Assembly (NCBI GenBank): GCA_032629725.1
Contig: JAFEVB010000010.1
Coordinates: 1,302,001-1,366,000, forward strand
Reading direction: 5' to 3'
Length of the DNA: 64,000 nucleotides
From: Gremmenia infestans
Taxonomy: Eukaryota > Ascomycota > Leotiomycetes > Helotiales > Hamatocanthoscyphaceae
Part shown: in pieces, positions 54,194 to 64,000 of the stretch
Numbering within the stretch: position 1 is the stretch's first letter
Layout of the letters: each line of letters begins with the position of its first letter
Position numbers and translations under genes: made by a program
The notes under the pieces: model-generated
Databases searched by the model: none
What the model was told of the DNA's origin: nothing
Seen by the model: only the letters and a program-made list of their open reading frames with translations

Positions 54194-55295
54194 ATGATTA
54201 CCACACTCTTTTTACTAGCAGTAGCTGCTACTTCACATGCCCACACTTCAGCATGGGCACCAGGCATGTACTGCCGCAACGGAACCGCCGGCGAAGACAA
54301 CCAAAACAACGGTGTAACCTCAGACCCATTATACAACCTCACGAAATCAGACTGGTGGTTCCAGCACGATCGGGGCTGTGATGCCGTCCCTCCCGCCGCC
54401 GGTGACTTTCTCGAGCTCCCAGCAGGCGGTTCCGTGACAATTGAGCTAGCTCACAACAGAGCGCAGACTACTCTCAGCTACGGGGGACAGTACGCATCGG
54501 ACTGGCCTGACGGACTGAATCACACCGATGATTGGAACGCGGCGGATGAAGGCACGGAGTGTCTCAGTGATGGCGCGATGCATGCGACTAACCAGAGTAC
54601 AACATGGGGTACTGCATTTGCGATCAGTTACCAGAGCGAGCTGTCCGCAGTGACTATGGAGAATCTGGTCGTTTTCAGCGTGCTTGAGCAGTAAGTCATT
54701 CAATGCCAGTGCTGTTCGATTGATACATAAATACTAAGGCCGGGCAGTAGCCCTTGGAAAAGGCTTTCAACTTATGATGTACCAGCTGCGATGCCCGCTT
54801 GCCCCGAGGGTGGATGTACGTGTGCTTGGCTTTGGGTCCCATTCCATTGCGGACAACCAAACATGTATATGCAAGGCTTTAAGTGCAACGTCACCGGTGC
54901 AACTTCGACTATCCCAGTCGCCCAAGCCCAAGTACCTGTCTACTGCGCCGAAGGGACACCTTGCGTCACGGGAGCAAAACAAATGATTGCTTATAACCGT
55001 AAGTCTTCTCTTGGTAGATCGTCGATGGAATAAAGCTGACGAAGACAGAACTCGACGGGAGCAATGTCGTCGCCACTACCTGGGATTCTTCGCCGGGTTA
55101 CAACAGCAACTATGGGTGGACATCTGGTAAGCATGTGTATTGGCCGAACATGGTAGGCAAGCATTGACTCGGATTTTAGGAGCTCAGAATGATATCTTCG
55201 AGTCAGCGCAGGTGAACGCCAGTTCAGCTATCACAGGCACCTTGTCCGCAACAAGTACTAATATATCCATACCTACGTCGTCCATCTCAGAATGT
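54194..55295 (+). CDS. Secreted AA14-like protein (candidate copper monooxygenase), 313 aa
   Basis: Four exons join in frame: 54194-54690, 54748-54998, 55049-55126 and 55180-55295 (942 nt). A signal peptide (MITTLFLLAVAATSHA) would be cut to leave histidine as first residue (HTSAWAPGMYCRNGT), the hallmark of lytic polysaccharide monooxygenases. The body has DWWFQHDRGCDAVPPAAGDF, LPAGGSVTIELAHNRAQTT, VFSVLEHSPWKRLSTYDVP across intron 1, and ACPEGGCTCAWLWVP with GQPNMYMQGFKC. This arrangement fits the AA14 family (xylan-active in basidiomycetes) or a related uncharacterised family with the same layout. A second histidine in ELAHNRA and conserved tyrosines could complete a copper site. Enzyme activity is inference. 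The C-terminus is Ser/Thr-rich. Confidence 0.75.
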
Positions 55296-56410
55296 GAAGA
55301 CTAAATAGCCTCATTGCTATCCATGTTTATGACCAGAACAAGTGCGAGAGCTAAGGTTGTCTGAACGAGGGAGACGATGGGGGGGGAGATGCCTTTATTT
55401 CACAGCATAGGCCAAAGTTGTTAGTACGGTATTCTATCAACTGCCAAACATACTTTCATGTACTAGGTATTTATATCAAATTTTAGAATGCCAGCGTTCT
55501 CGATATTTAGTTCGAAAACTGAACAAGGACATTTAACTAACTTAACTTAAAGTGCAATTCTAACTTTTTCTAAGAACTATAAACTAGTCATTTATATTTC
55601 TATAAGTCATAGTTAACTAGCATAACTGGCTAGCTGGTGAGATTATCAGATATCCCTCTAAAAGCCTTTCTAGAGGCTTAAAGTCTGTAGTAATTCCTAC
55701 TTTCTAGTCTAAATCCTTTCTATTTTTACTTCCTTTATATTCTCTCTTCTTTACTTCTATCTCTTTATCGTCTTTAGCATGTACTAAGCCTTCAATTCTA
55801 ATAATAGACAGTATCCGGGCAATCCATAATCTGTTTTCACCCAGGGAGTAATTGCTAGTGGTGGAGGGGTTAATGTGAGGTGACGTTCTATAGTAGCTCG
55901 GATTTACGCTTCGGTATAGAAGTCTCGAACATGGTGCTGTGCTTACCAAAGAACGACACGAATAGCTCTTAATTATTTATTGTGTTCTTCTTTCACTCAG
56001 GGTCGTTGCAGGTGACTACGGCACGGCTTTACCGGACCACGAATACCGGTTGTCAGCATTCGCATCATTCGGAACTTGCTTCGGACCCGAAAGTGCAAGA
56101 TTACTGGTATACAGAACGAGCATGCATTGATTTAAGCTTTTGATTCAAGCATGTTCTACGTAAAGATGACGCATAATTCCATTCTAGCCTTATGCTAGTC
56201 ACATCGCTTCCTCTTTAATTTCACCCAGCATGTCAAATATCTATATATACATATATGTATCATATAAACCCAAACCCAACCAAACCCCTCTCTTCCCACT
56301 AAACCCCTAACCTATTCGCCCATCATCTAAACAAAAAACAACTATATCTCCTACTATATATATTTGATTTCCCCGCAATTCCACCTCCCGTCATCTACCA
56401 ACCACAAGCC
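55296..56410. other. AT-rich spacer
   Basis: About 1.1 kb, AT-rich between 55440 and 55760. It contains a G8 run near 55380 and TATATATACATATATG near 56241. No gene recognised; the right end is the cupin-gene promoter and leader (CCCAAACCCAACC-rich). Confidence 0.5.
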
Positions 56411-57045
56411 ATGGCAGGAACAGCAAACGTATCCCTCGTCAAATCCACCGAAGGAGAAATCCTAGAAATGGGACCCGTCAGAATCCGCATCATCGAAGAC
56501 GGTTCCAACACCGATAACCGCATCGGCGCCGTCATGCTAACCATCGCGCCCAATACCCCCGGCCCGGCTTTACACTGGCATCGTATGCACGACGAGACAT
56601 TCCTGATCACAAAAGGGAAATTCGTTTTCACCACTGGTACAATAATCCCTAATCTCTAATCCCTAATCCCCAATCCTCAATCCCAAAATCCCTCACCAAA
56701 AAAGACAATATAAACCACAAACCAAACACCTCCACCCCCAACTCCCTTCAACCCCAACCAACCAACTAACCGCCCACCCCCCCACCAACAGACAAAGGCA
56801 CACATACAGCCTCCGCAGGAGACTACGTCGTCGTACCTCCAAAGGCAATCCACACATTCGCCAACCCCTTCGACACGCCCGCCGAGTTCTACAACAGTTT
56901 CACGCCAGCCTACTACGTCGAATACCTGCGCATGATGGCGAGCGAGGCGCGCAAAGCGGGCGGCAAGTTGAGTAAGGAGAAGGCGTTGGAGGTCATGGCG
57001 CAGTTTGCTACGTTTCCGCCTGAGGTGGATGGGTGGGGGGTTTGA
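56411..57045 (+). CDS. Single-domain cupin protein, 159 aa
   Basis: Two exons join in frame: 56411-56636 and 56792-57045 (480 nt; 155-nt intron rich in CCCTAATC and CAACC words). Cupin motif 1 is complete: PGPALHWHRMHDETFLITKG, supplying His, His and Glu metal ligands. Motif 2 follows after the intron: GDYVVVPPKAIHTFANP with the fourth-ligand histidine. The fold is therefore a small metal-binding beta barrel, in the group of quercetinase-like or uncharacterised fungal cupins. No signal peptide is present, so it is probably cytosolic. Substrate is unknown. A minus-strand 164-codon frame over exon 2 is a shadow. Confidence 0.85.
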
Positions 57046-57640
57046 TGAAGTATAGTAAAAGTCACGGTACCTCCATAATGCTTGCTGTCTGTAATTGTCC
57101 AACATTGCTTTCTTAGGTGTAACCGTGCAAGGTTCATGGAGGCGTGGCGTTAGGCTATTCCACTCACCCATCTAATTACTCTGTATAAATCCAAAAAAGG
57201 GAAAGAAAAAAACGTATCTTTCATCTTGGCTTCCCTTGCAATATTCTTTGGTGCTCTGTAAAATCAGCTTCAAATTTACATTACTCTAATGCGACGAAAA
57301 ACACTCTCTCAAGTACCTACTTGCATCTCGTACAATGACCCATCCGCGCTATGGATCTGAACAAGAGAAAAGGTCTATAGCAATAGCAATTATAATATCA
57401 AGAAACTTATTATTATATTGCCTTCAACATTGCCTAATGAAACAACAGAGGGGTTCATGCGCAGACACGTTGGATTGAGAGCACAACAGGGGCAGCATAC
57501 ATGATAAAGTCATTAAAAACATTAACATCTCAATAAGTAGCGCCTATATGTATTCATTTCCCACCTGTTCTAGCTAAGGCATCCTGGGTATTTAATCTCA
57601 TCATCACTCCTCTCCTCAAAATCAAAATATAAACAACCAC
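57046..57640. other. Intergenic region between convergent genes
   Basis: About 0.6 kb between the 3' ends of the cupin gene (plus) and the RabGAP gene (minus). AT-rich, no coding frame or RNA gene recognised; it should contain both polyadenylation regions. Confidence 0.5.
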
Positions 57641-60600
57641 TTATACAGCAGGTTTCTCCCCGCTACTGCTAACAGTTCTCTTTCCCCACCCTCCCCAAAA
57701 GCCCCCAGTTGTTGCGTTTGTGTTTGCAGGCGCAGCCTCCACCTTCGGCGTCGGCTTATTCATATATCCACCTAAATTCGTCACACTGCGATCAACACTC
57801 GCGACGCTAGGATTAGGTCGATGAACCGCAATGCCAGGAGAATCGCCGCTTCCCATACCGAGCAGTTTTTTCAAACTCTCTAGCTTAGCTTTGTATTCCT
57901 CCGCCTCCTGCCTCGCGATAGCTTCCGCAGTCTTGGCTTGTACAAGCTCAAGAATAATGATATCAACATCAACGTCCGGCTTCACTGGAGCGGTCTCGAC
58001 CGATATGTTTTGCGCGCGGCTCTGGTTCTCAATTTCTTTAGCAACGACAGCGGGGTTGTTGACAAGACTAGAGGTACGTTTGTTGAAGGTTTGAGCTTTC
58101 ACGGAGCTGGTACGGCCAAGTTTGAGTTGGCGAAGACCTCCTCCATTAGAAGCTCTCTGTGGCCACTCACTCTCGGCTTCGTTGCTGCCGTCTGGCGTTG
58201 ACGGAATGACACTTTGTCGAGAACGAATATTATGTATCTGTTTTTCCAGCCGCTGCTTCTCGGAATGAGCATTCCGGATATGATGATGGCTCTCCCTAAG
58301 TTGGTCCTGCAGGTTAGAGACCTCCTGGTGTTGTTCCGACAAGCGCCTGCTGAGGTCCTGCGTTTTAGAGACCTCAATAATGAGCTGCTCCTTTGATCGC
58401 ACCAGCTCTTCCCGGAGTTGTGATTTGGACTGCATCATTGACGACCGGCGGTTATTCACTGGTGCTGAAAACCGCTCCTCCACGACATCAAGCAAAGCTG
58501 AAAGGTCGTTACCGTACAGATGGGTAGCTAAATATTCGGGGTCTTCTGCAGCGTCTTCTGCGGGGATTTCATCGGGTTTTGGCGACTCGGTAGGGAGAGT
58601 ATCGTCGTCTTCGTTATCCAAGGCCACGTTCTCACTTTTGACCTCAACCTCAACAGGCCTGACTGTCTCAAGACTTTCGCCACTATCAGAGGTATTCACA
58701 GTCTCGGAGCTTGCCTTCTTCCTCAACCCATCAAGCAGCGATTTGACTGCTTGTCGATCCTCCTCGCGCTCCTCGCGTTCTCGTTGTAGCTGATTAGCAA
58801 GAATTGAGTGATCTCTCTGCATCTCACTAAGAGCGGTTAACAGATCCTCAATCTGCCCATGCAAATTCTTGTCCTTGTTCTGTTTTGAAGCATTCATCAG
58901 CACAGATTGCGTTTTGATTGAGGAGCTATCAGCGTTTGATGAATCGCGAGAAATCGAGGTAGCGTCGGTTGAAGCGCTCATCATACTATCTGACGCACCA
59001 CCTTCCATCGAATTCAATGTAGATGCAAGGCTTTGTTTTGAAGGCGACCGCCGTAAAAAGCTTCTCGGCCGGGATGGTGCCGCAAGTCCCGGACTCAAAT
59101 TGGCAGATTTTGTCGATGAATTTGAGCCAGCCCATAATCGTCCCAAGAAGCGTGCTGCTGCCGTGCCAATGTTGTCTGTCGGAATTGTAGTGTCGACTGT
59201 GCCAGCTTTGAAACTCTGCTCCAACGCTTGAAGGCTATCGTGTGTGACTACACCTGTTAAGCTGACAAAGTCATTCACAAACTCGTCTGCGTTGTAGTGA
59301 TACACGTCCCACAACCCTCTTGAAAGCAGTAATTGCATGACATCCTCGAATTCACTACAAGCCAGTATTTTCTGTTCGTTTTTCCGCATCAACGAAAGAG
59401 CTACCCTCATTATTGTTTCCGAGGCGCCTTCTGCGAAGATCACATCGTATATCCGAAATAGCATTGGTAGTGGGCAGGTAACGGCGAAAAAGGAAAGGAA
59501 CCATTGTGAAACATATCCGGGCTCGATTTGAAGTTCAGCCAAATGCGCAGAGAGGGTCGGGAGATGTTGCTTCAGGAGCTCGCTGAATTGGTGGATTCGA
59601 ACATGAAGCCCAGACAGATCAGGGAGGAAGCAATTTCGTAGATCATAATGTTCCATCAATCTGTGAGATATTAGAATAGTAATGTCAGTCTATCAAGCGG
59701 GGAAGCGTACCGGACAAGAACACAGAAGGCTTGTTTATCGCCCATATGCATAAGCAGTGGGCCAACAAGAAAGCCCAGTCCTTGGCAGTACCCGATTTTG
59801 TGATCGTATAGACTGAAGCATTTCAGCACCCGCCCGAGCATCTGCTGTCCATCTCCTTCTGGATCACGGAACATCTCAACACCTGGGAAGCTTCGGCCTA
59901 GATCCTTCCCAATTATCCCTTCGTATGGACTCGATTCCCCGCAGAGCCGGTCGAATTGTTCCTCTAGCAATCTATCTCTTGCACCAGACATACTCTGCCA
60001 AACGACACCCCTCAATGGTGGCGGAACACCACTTCTTATTTTCTTCGATAATAATGTGGGAAGGTATTGTGCCGTTCTGGTGTAATCTTGTACAAGCGCT
60101 GCGTAGAATTCGAGATCGGTCATAGGAGGGGCAGCAACCATCGAGTACCTCAGCGCGGGAGGAGTTGGACCGTTCACCAGTCTTTTCAGGTGTTGCATAG
60201 AAGGGGGTCTCGACTGCCTTCTTCCCAGTGTCTCCGTCTTTTGGACCTTCGCAATGCCGGATTTCGGATTCGTTGCAAGCATGTTATTTTCCTGTTCTAG
60301 TCTGGCCAGTAATAGGGCAGTAGACTGAGGGGTTAGCACAGGGATCAGCATGCCTCAATTTCGGGGGCGTACATCGTCTGAAGACTCATTTCGAGGCTCA
60401 TTTTCTTCTGTCTTCTCCAGCTCTTCCCAATTGACTTCTTCTGGTTCTGAAGCCTCTGTGCTGTCACTCCCCCGTCTTGACTGCCTTTCGGAGTCTGGTT
60501 CCGTTGGGCTCTCGACTTCGTTACCATTGGGATCCATCATGGTAATCCTGGGCGATTCTTCTTGTTCCTCCTCCTGTTCTTCCTGCACATCGTCCAGCGT

Positions 60601-60846
60601 TATATCGGGCGTCTGCACGCTCGTTGTATCCTCTTCGATCTCGGTGTCTTCTTCTCTGATGGCAGATTCTAGCTTTGTGGTTTCTTGTAGGTTGGTATCA
60701 ACGGTCAAAGCTTGAAATGGTGCTGGTTCGGATAGACGGACTGTGACCATAGAATCGTGGGCCAATGTCTCATTGTTCTTTTCGATTGGCGAGACTGGAG
60801 AGATCGGAGACACACCAGCTCCATCGTAGTGTTGTTCGGACTCCAT
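57641..60846 (-). CDS. Gyp5-like TBC-domain Rab GTPase-activating protein, 1035 aa
   Basis: Three exons join in frame: 60846-60373, 60324-59711 and 59660-57641 (3108 nt). The N-terminal about 160 residues are very acidic (EEQEEEQEE; repeated TPDITLDD, ESPTEPDSE). A TBC domain spans about residues 250-480 with both catalytic fingers: IGKDLGRSF (arginine near 302) and YCQG (glutamine near 339), so GAP activity should be intact. The C-terminal half is Ser-rich followed by a long coiled coil (NQLQREREEREEDRQAVKSL, then LREELVRSKEQLIIEVSK). This layout matches yeast Gyp5/Gyl1 and animal EVI5/GRTP-type GAPs, which switch off Sec4/Ypt1-class Rabs at sites of exocytosis. Orthology to GYP5 is inferred from layout. 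Confidence 0.9.
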
Positions 60847-62264
60847 GATGCAAGAGCGGCCGGGAATTAAGATTTGAAGCCAATTGTAGATGTAGGAATG
60901 AATTCCTTCCCGTAGTTTCTTCCCCTATCACCGTAAACAAAACGACCTCCAAACTCGAGCCTCCTGACGATCGAGAGGCAATTGTGTCGAATTCCTTCGT
61001 TGGAAGTAAATATTCGCGTTTCACAAAGGAGAGGAATGGCTGCCAATAACAGCTCTGCGGTTCGTCCGGATCGTTTCGCTGTTTCAACTTCGACTCGGGT
61101 ATTAATAAATGAGGGGATAAAAACACAGCAGTACAGGTGAGTATTATATGTTACAGTCCTTCCCAGGCAAAGACATTAAAGAGCGTATGTCCCCGTAAAA
61201 GAACGACGGATATGAAGGATTGAGGATGCTGCGGCGGTGAGGTTGCATGGCAATGCTATGTACTTGTATGGGCGTTGGGATGGGATGGGGAGGAATCCCA
61301 GATGGTCATTCAGGGGTGCAGCAACGGCAGGCGGGTCTAGCTCGCGGCGGCTCATTGGTTGGTCACGACGCGGGAAAACACCACATCTCTAGAAAAGGGG
61401 CTGATCAACAATCTGTAATCTTGTCTCCTCGATACGGCCAAATCTTCAATGCCGTAGATTATTATTAAACAACTCTCCCCTCATATTACCTCATGTCTAC
61501 CGATATAAGCATATCTACCGATATGTAACTCATCACTTCGTTATACGCTTAGCCTTATTATGCTACAGATGATCAAGAGGTAAAATCCTACCTTTTGGAG
61601 GTGTCAGATGCGTGATTTAGACTTTTCTCCAGCTATTCCAAGAGCTGTTTCTACCACTTCTGACCAATCCAATCCAGACATCATTGACTATCTGCATTAA
61701 GCCAAATTACCTTCCCTGCCCCTGCCCCACGTTTATCAATACTGGGGAAGTTATCAAGCTCAAGCTCAAGCACAAGTATGCTCCGTGCTCTCTCGATGAT
61801 AAACTTGCCTCTTGATTCTTCTATCCAGCATCATACATTCATGTTTCTTTCTATCATGCTGGGGAATTTTCTCGACACAGTTTATCCATCGTTGTTTTCT
61901 TCTTTTTAGCTACTCTCAATTTGTGCAAGTGGTTCAAGAGAAGCAAATGAGCCGCGGCTGTTCTTGGCACTCAATTAGCAAGAGCCGGTGTTACCCCTTT
62001 CTTTACTTCACATGACCTGGTGTTAATGCCTCTTCAAATCTCAGGCCATTTTATCGTTGTTTGCATCGCCGGATTAGTTGGTAGTAGTACACACGTTACT
62101 CACCATACTTTCACTACTTGAAAGAATGACTAGCAGTTTCTCAAGACATGTGACAACCCCTATTCCTATTCTCTCCGTACATTACATAGATCGTTAATTC
62201 GTTTTCATCGAGGTCTTCTTCATTCTATTGACCTTACAAATTTCACTCGACTTTAAGCTGCATC
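60847..62264. other. Gene-poor spacer
   Basis: About 1.4 kb to the left of the P450 relic. It includes the RabGAP promoter and leader. The 118-codon minus-strand frame (61126-60770) and plus-strand frames of about 70 codons lack motifs. A short CTCAAG tandem (TCAAGCTCAAGCTCAAGCAC) lies near 61754. Confidence 0.45.
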
Positions 62265-63475
62265 TTACTCCTCGCCTTCAAAGGTTCTCATCTTCACCCT
62301 ACACAAAAAGTCACCCTCCAACTCCGGGACGGTGAACCCCCCCATTGCAGCCTCGTACAGGTTGACGCGACGCCATAGATTCATTGAGAAGACAGGGTAT
62401 ATGCGGAAGTTTTCCCGCACGTATGTCATGGTGTAGGGCAATTTCGCTTCAAGGCCCTTGATAGAATGTCCAACTGGGTCTCCATGTATAGGAACAAGAC
62501 ACGTATCAAGCTCTTGCGTCACCTTGTCCAGAATATCTCTATTGTGCAGCAGATGCCAAAAGAGGAACCCCAGAGTTCCTGACGTCGAGTGCGAACCTGC
62601 CACTCTGAATTGACAACTCAGTTTGACTACTCTGTACCTGCTTGATTCCTGCAAGTAGTTCTGAATTAACTTACAACATAGCGAAAGCCTCAGTATTAAT
62701 ATCCAGCTCCGTCAGTCTCGCTCCCGTCTCTGCATCCCGGCAATGCACTAAGCTCTGTAGCAAATCTAATCTCTGACGGCTCTTCAATCTTACGCCTCAC
62801 ACAACTAGCGCACTTCTCCTTTAGCAGACGTCTGGTCCTCGTCAAGTAACGAATCCACGGAATCGGTGAAAATCCCATTAGTGATTTCAGAACATCTTAC
62901 CACGCTCCTATCTCCCCGATCAAGCAGGATAGCAGGACACGTTGATAGCCGGTATTTCTTCCGCATACCCATCGATTTGCGCGTATAATGGCTGTCCAAA
63001 TGCTACATCGCCCAGCACGTCTAGGCCTAAATAGGATATGAGGTTTTTCATGTCAAAGATTTGGCCAGTTTTTGCATAGCTTTTGATCTGATTAACGAAA
63101 ATGTTCATTTGACCGTCAATAATGGGTTCCATTTCCTCAATGGAAGCTTGTGAGAAACCATGACTAACCTAACGTCGGCGCACAAAAGGCAGCTTTTGCA
63201 ATTGAAAGTCAGCTAGCTTGAACCTTACAAAAAAGACATTATGAATGTACCGCTTTATCGTTCGTCTCAAACAGATTGGGTTTAAAGTTCGTAAACCTAT
63301 CAAAGAACTCCGTCTTGCTTATAGCTTTGCCCGCTTTGTAAATACCCGGAATAGCCTCAGTCGCAATACAAATATGAAAGTGCTTATTGTTAGAGCAATC
63401 CTCGCAAATTCACCCAAACTGCTATTTGATAGGCTAGAGCTGAATATGCCCAACCTCTTTACGTGAAGTCAGTAG
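62265..63475 (-). pseudogene. Cytochrome P450 pseudogene lacking its haem-binding segment
   Basis: Stitched frames on the minus strand match a fungal microsomal P450 from about one quarter of its length to its end. Recognisable in order are ISKTEFFDRFTNFKPNLFET; SHGFSQASIEEMEPIID; VLGDVAFGQPLY; the LMGFSPIPWIRYLTRTRR helix region; I-helix AFAMLVAGSHSTSGTLGF (AGSDTT expected; D is H); and ExxR RENFR, followed by NLWRRV. After GGFTVPE the frame jumps straight to the C-terminal strand DFLCRVKMRTFEGEE: the whole meander and the cysteine-ligand loop FxxGxRxCxG are missing. A TAG in RRR-stop-VSHGFS, a TAA before the MGFSPIP segment and at least two frameshifts (near 62940 and 62785) also occur. It cannot encode a haem enzyme. 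The N-terminus is lost or beyond recognition. Confidence 0.88.
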
Positions 63476-64000
63476 CTTGAAGTGTTTGTGGCCGCTTTTG
63501 AGAGAATCCGCGATTTACGTCTAGATTTCATTCTATCTAGAGGTGAATCACCTCAGATGATTCATAAATCTGGGTCCAGATTCACATATAAACTAGATGC
63601 ACATGATTCTATCAATTCTTACTCAACTTTATAGGTAAACTAGGTGATTCACGGATCCTGAGAATTCATAAGTGACTTGGAAAAGATGTTACCCCTATTT
63701 CGCTTAACGTCCCCTTCAAGCCCCTTCTCCTACCTTTGAATCGAAAAAGCGTATTCACCTCGACCTGATTCACCGCCTGGGAGTATCTCATTCACATTAA
63801 TCACAAGAAATAATCTATAATGCTCGCATCCCCCCCCAAAACGCTAAATCAGCTCCAAAGGCAACGGAACCACTCACCTGCCTACCACGCTCCCAACAAT
63901 CTACAAGGCTTGAGCAAACATACCTCATCAAAATGCCAGCTTGGTACTGCTGTAAATGCTTCCAACTAGCACGTTACAAAGAAGCAAGTCCTCATTCTAT
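63476..64000. repeat. AT-rich end with recurrent GATTCAC words
   Basis: The word GTGAATCAC or its complement GTGATTCAC occurs at about 63542 and 63642, with related GATTCAC/GATTCAT words near 63558, 63580 and 63768. AGGTGAATCACC (63540) is a near-palindrome, and the stretch after it partly repeats after AGGTGATTCAC (63640). Flanking CTAGA words also recur (63517-63541). This may be a worn small transposon or just a cluster. No coding frame is visible to the end of the window. Confidence 0.4.

Noticed and set aside
56677..57171. A 164-codon minus-strand frame over the cupin gene
   Set aside because: It is antisense to cupin exon 2 and its intron; the G/V/W-rich translation is a shadow of the C-rich intron.
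1..64000. CRISPR array, bacterial operon or prophage features
   Set aside because: The DNA is fungal nuclear; no regularly spaced direct repeats with unique spacers were found.

Overview
The window is nuclear DNA of a filamentous ascomycete (Pezizomycotina). The genes carry many short GT-AG introns of roughly 45-170 nt, often with CTAAC/CTAAT-type branch points. The housekeeping genes (HRQ1 helicase, CHIP-type U-box ligase, QCR10, ALG10, Gyp5-type TBC RabGAP) read as typical of that group. A leotiomycete is plausible, but that is inference from general resemblance only.

Left part (about 2.0-28.5 kb). This is the unusual region: a minus-strand tandem array of nine strongly diverged paralogues, here called A, B, C, D, F, G, H, I and J. 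An unrelated orphan gene E and two decayed stretches lie among or beside them. After exon-by-exon splicing, A (646 aa), B (560), F (653), G (462), H (468), I (443) and J (380) give complete in-frame models. D gives at least 291 aa and C is a truncated 375-aa copy. Each has a long, unconserved, probably disordered N-terminus, then an RRM-like fold, then a second module ending in a GQ[SA]R-type motif (GES R in D) and a C-terminal [YF]xxDPC tail (missing in C). Two subfamilies can be told apart by sequence and intron position. The family's function is unknown; the RRM-like fold suggests RNA or protein binding.

Middle part (29-51 kb). HRQ1 closes the array. Next come AT-rich gene-poor DNA around a broken RING-finger gene, a CHIP/STUB1 orthologue, QCR10 with six exons, a conserved serine-rich protein, ALG10, a small secreted cysteine-containing protein, a conserved fungal hypothetical protein and a MYND-finger protein.

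Right part (51-64 kb). This mixes relics and intact genes: an intron-containing tRNA-Phe(GAA) with an aberrant 3' acceptor, a polyketide-synthase KR-ACP relic, a secreted AA14-like protein, a cupin, a Gyp5-like RabGAP, and a cytochrome P450 pseudogene whose haem-binding segment is deleted. The ends of the window and the stretches between relics are AT-rich and repeat-prone.

All spliced models were derived by eye from splice signals and reading-frame consistency, with no transcript evidence. Family assignments rest on recognised motifs, not on searches.
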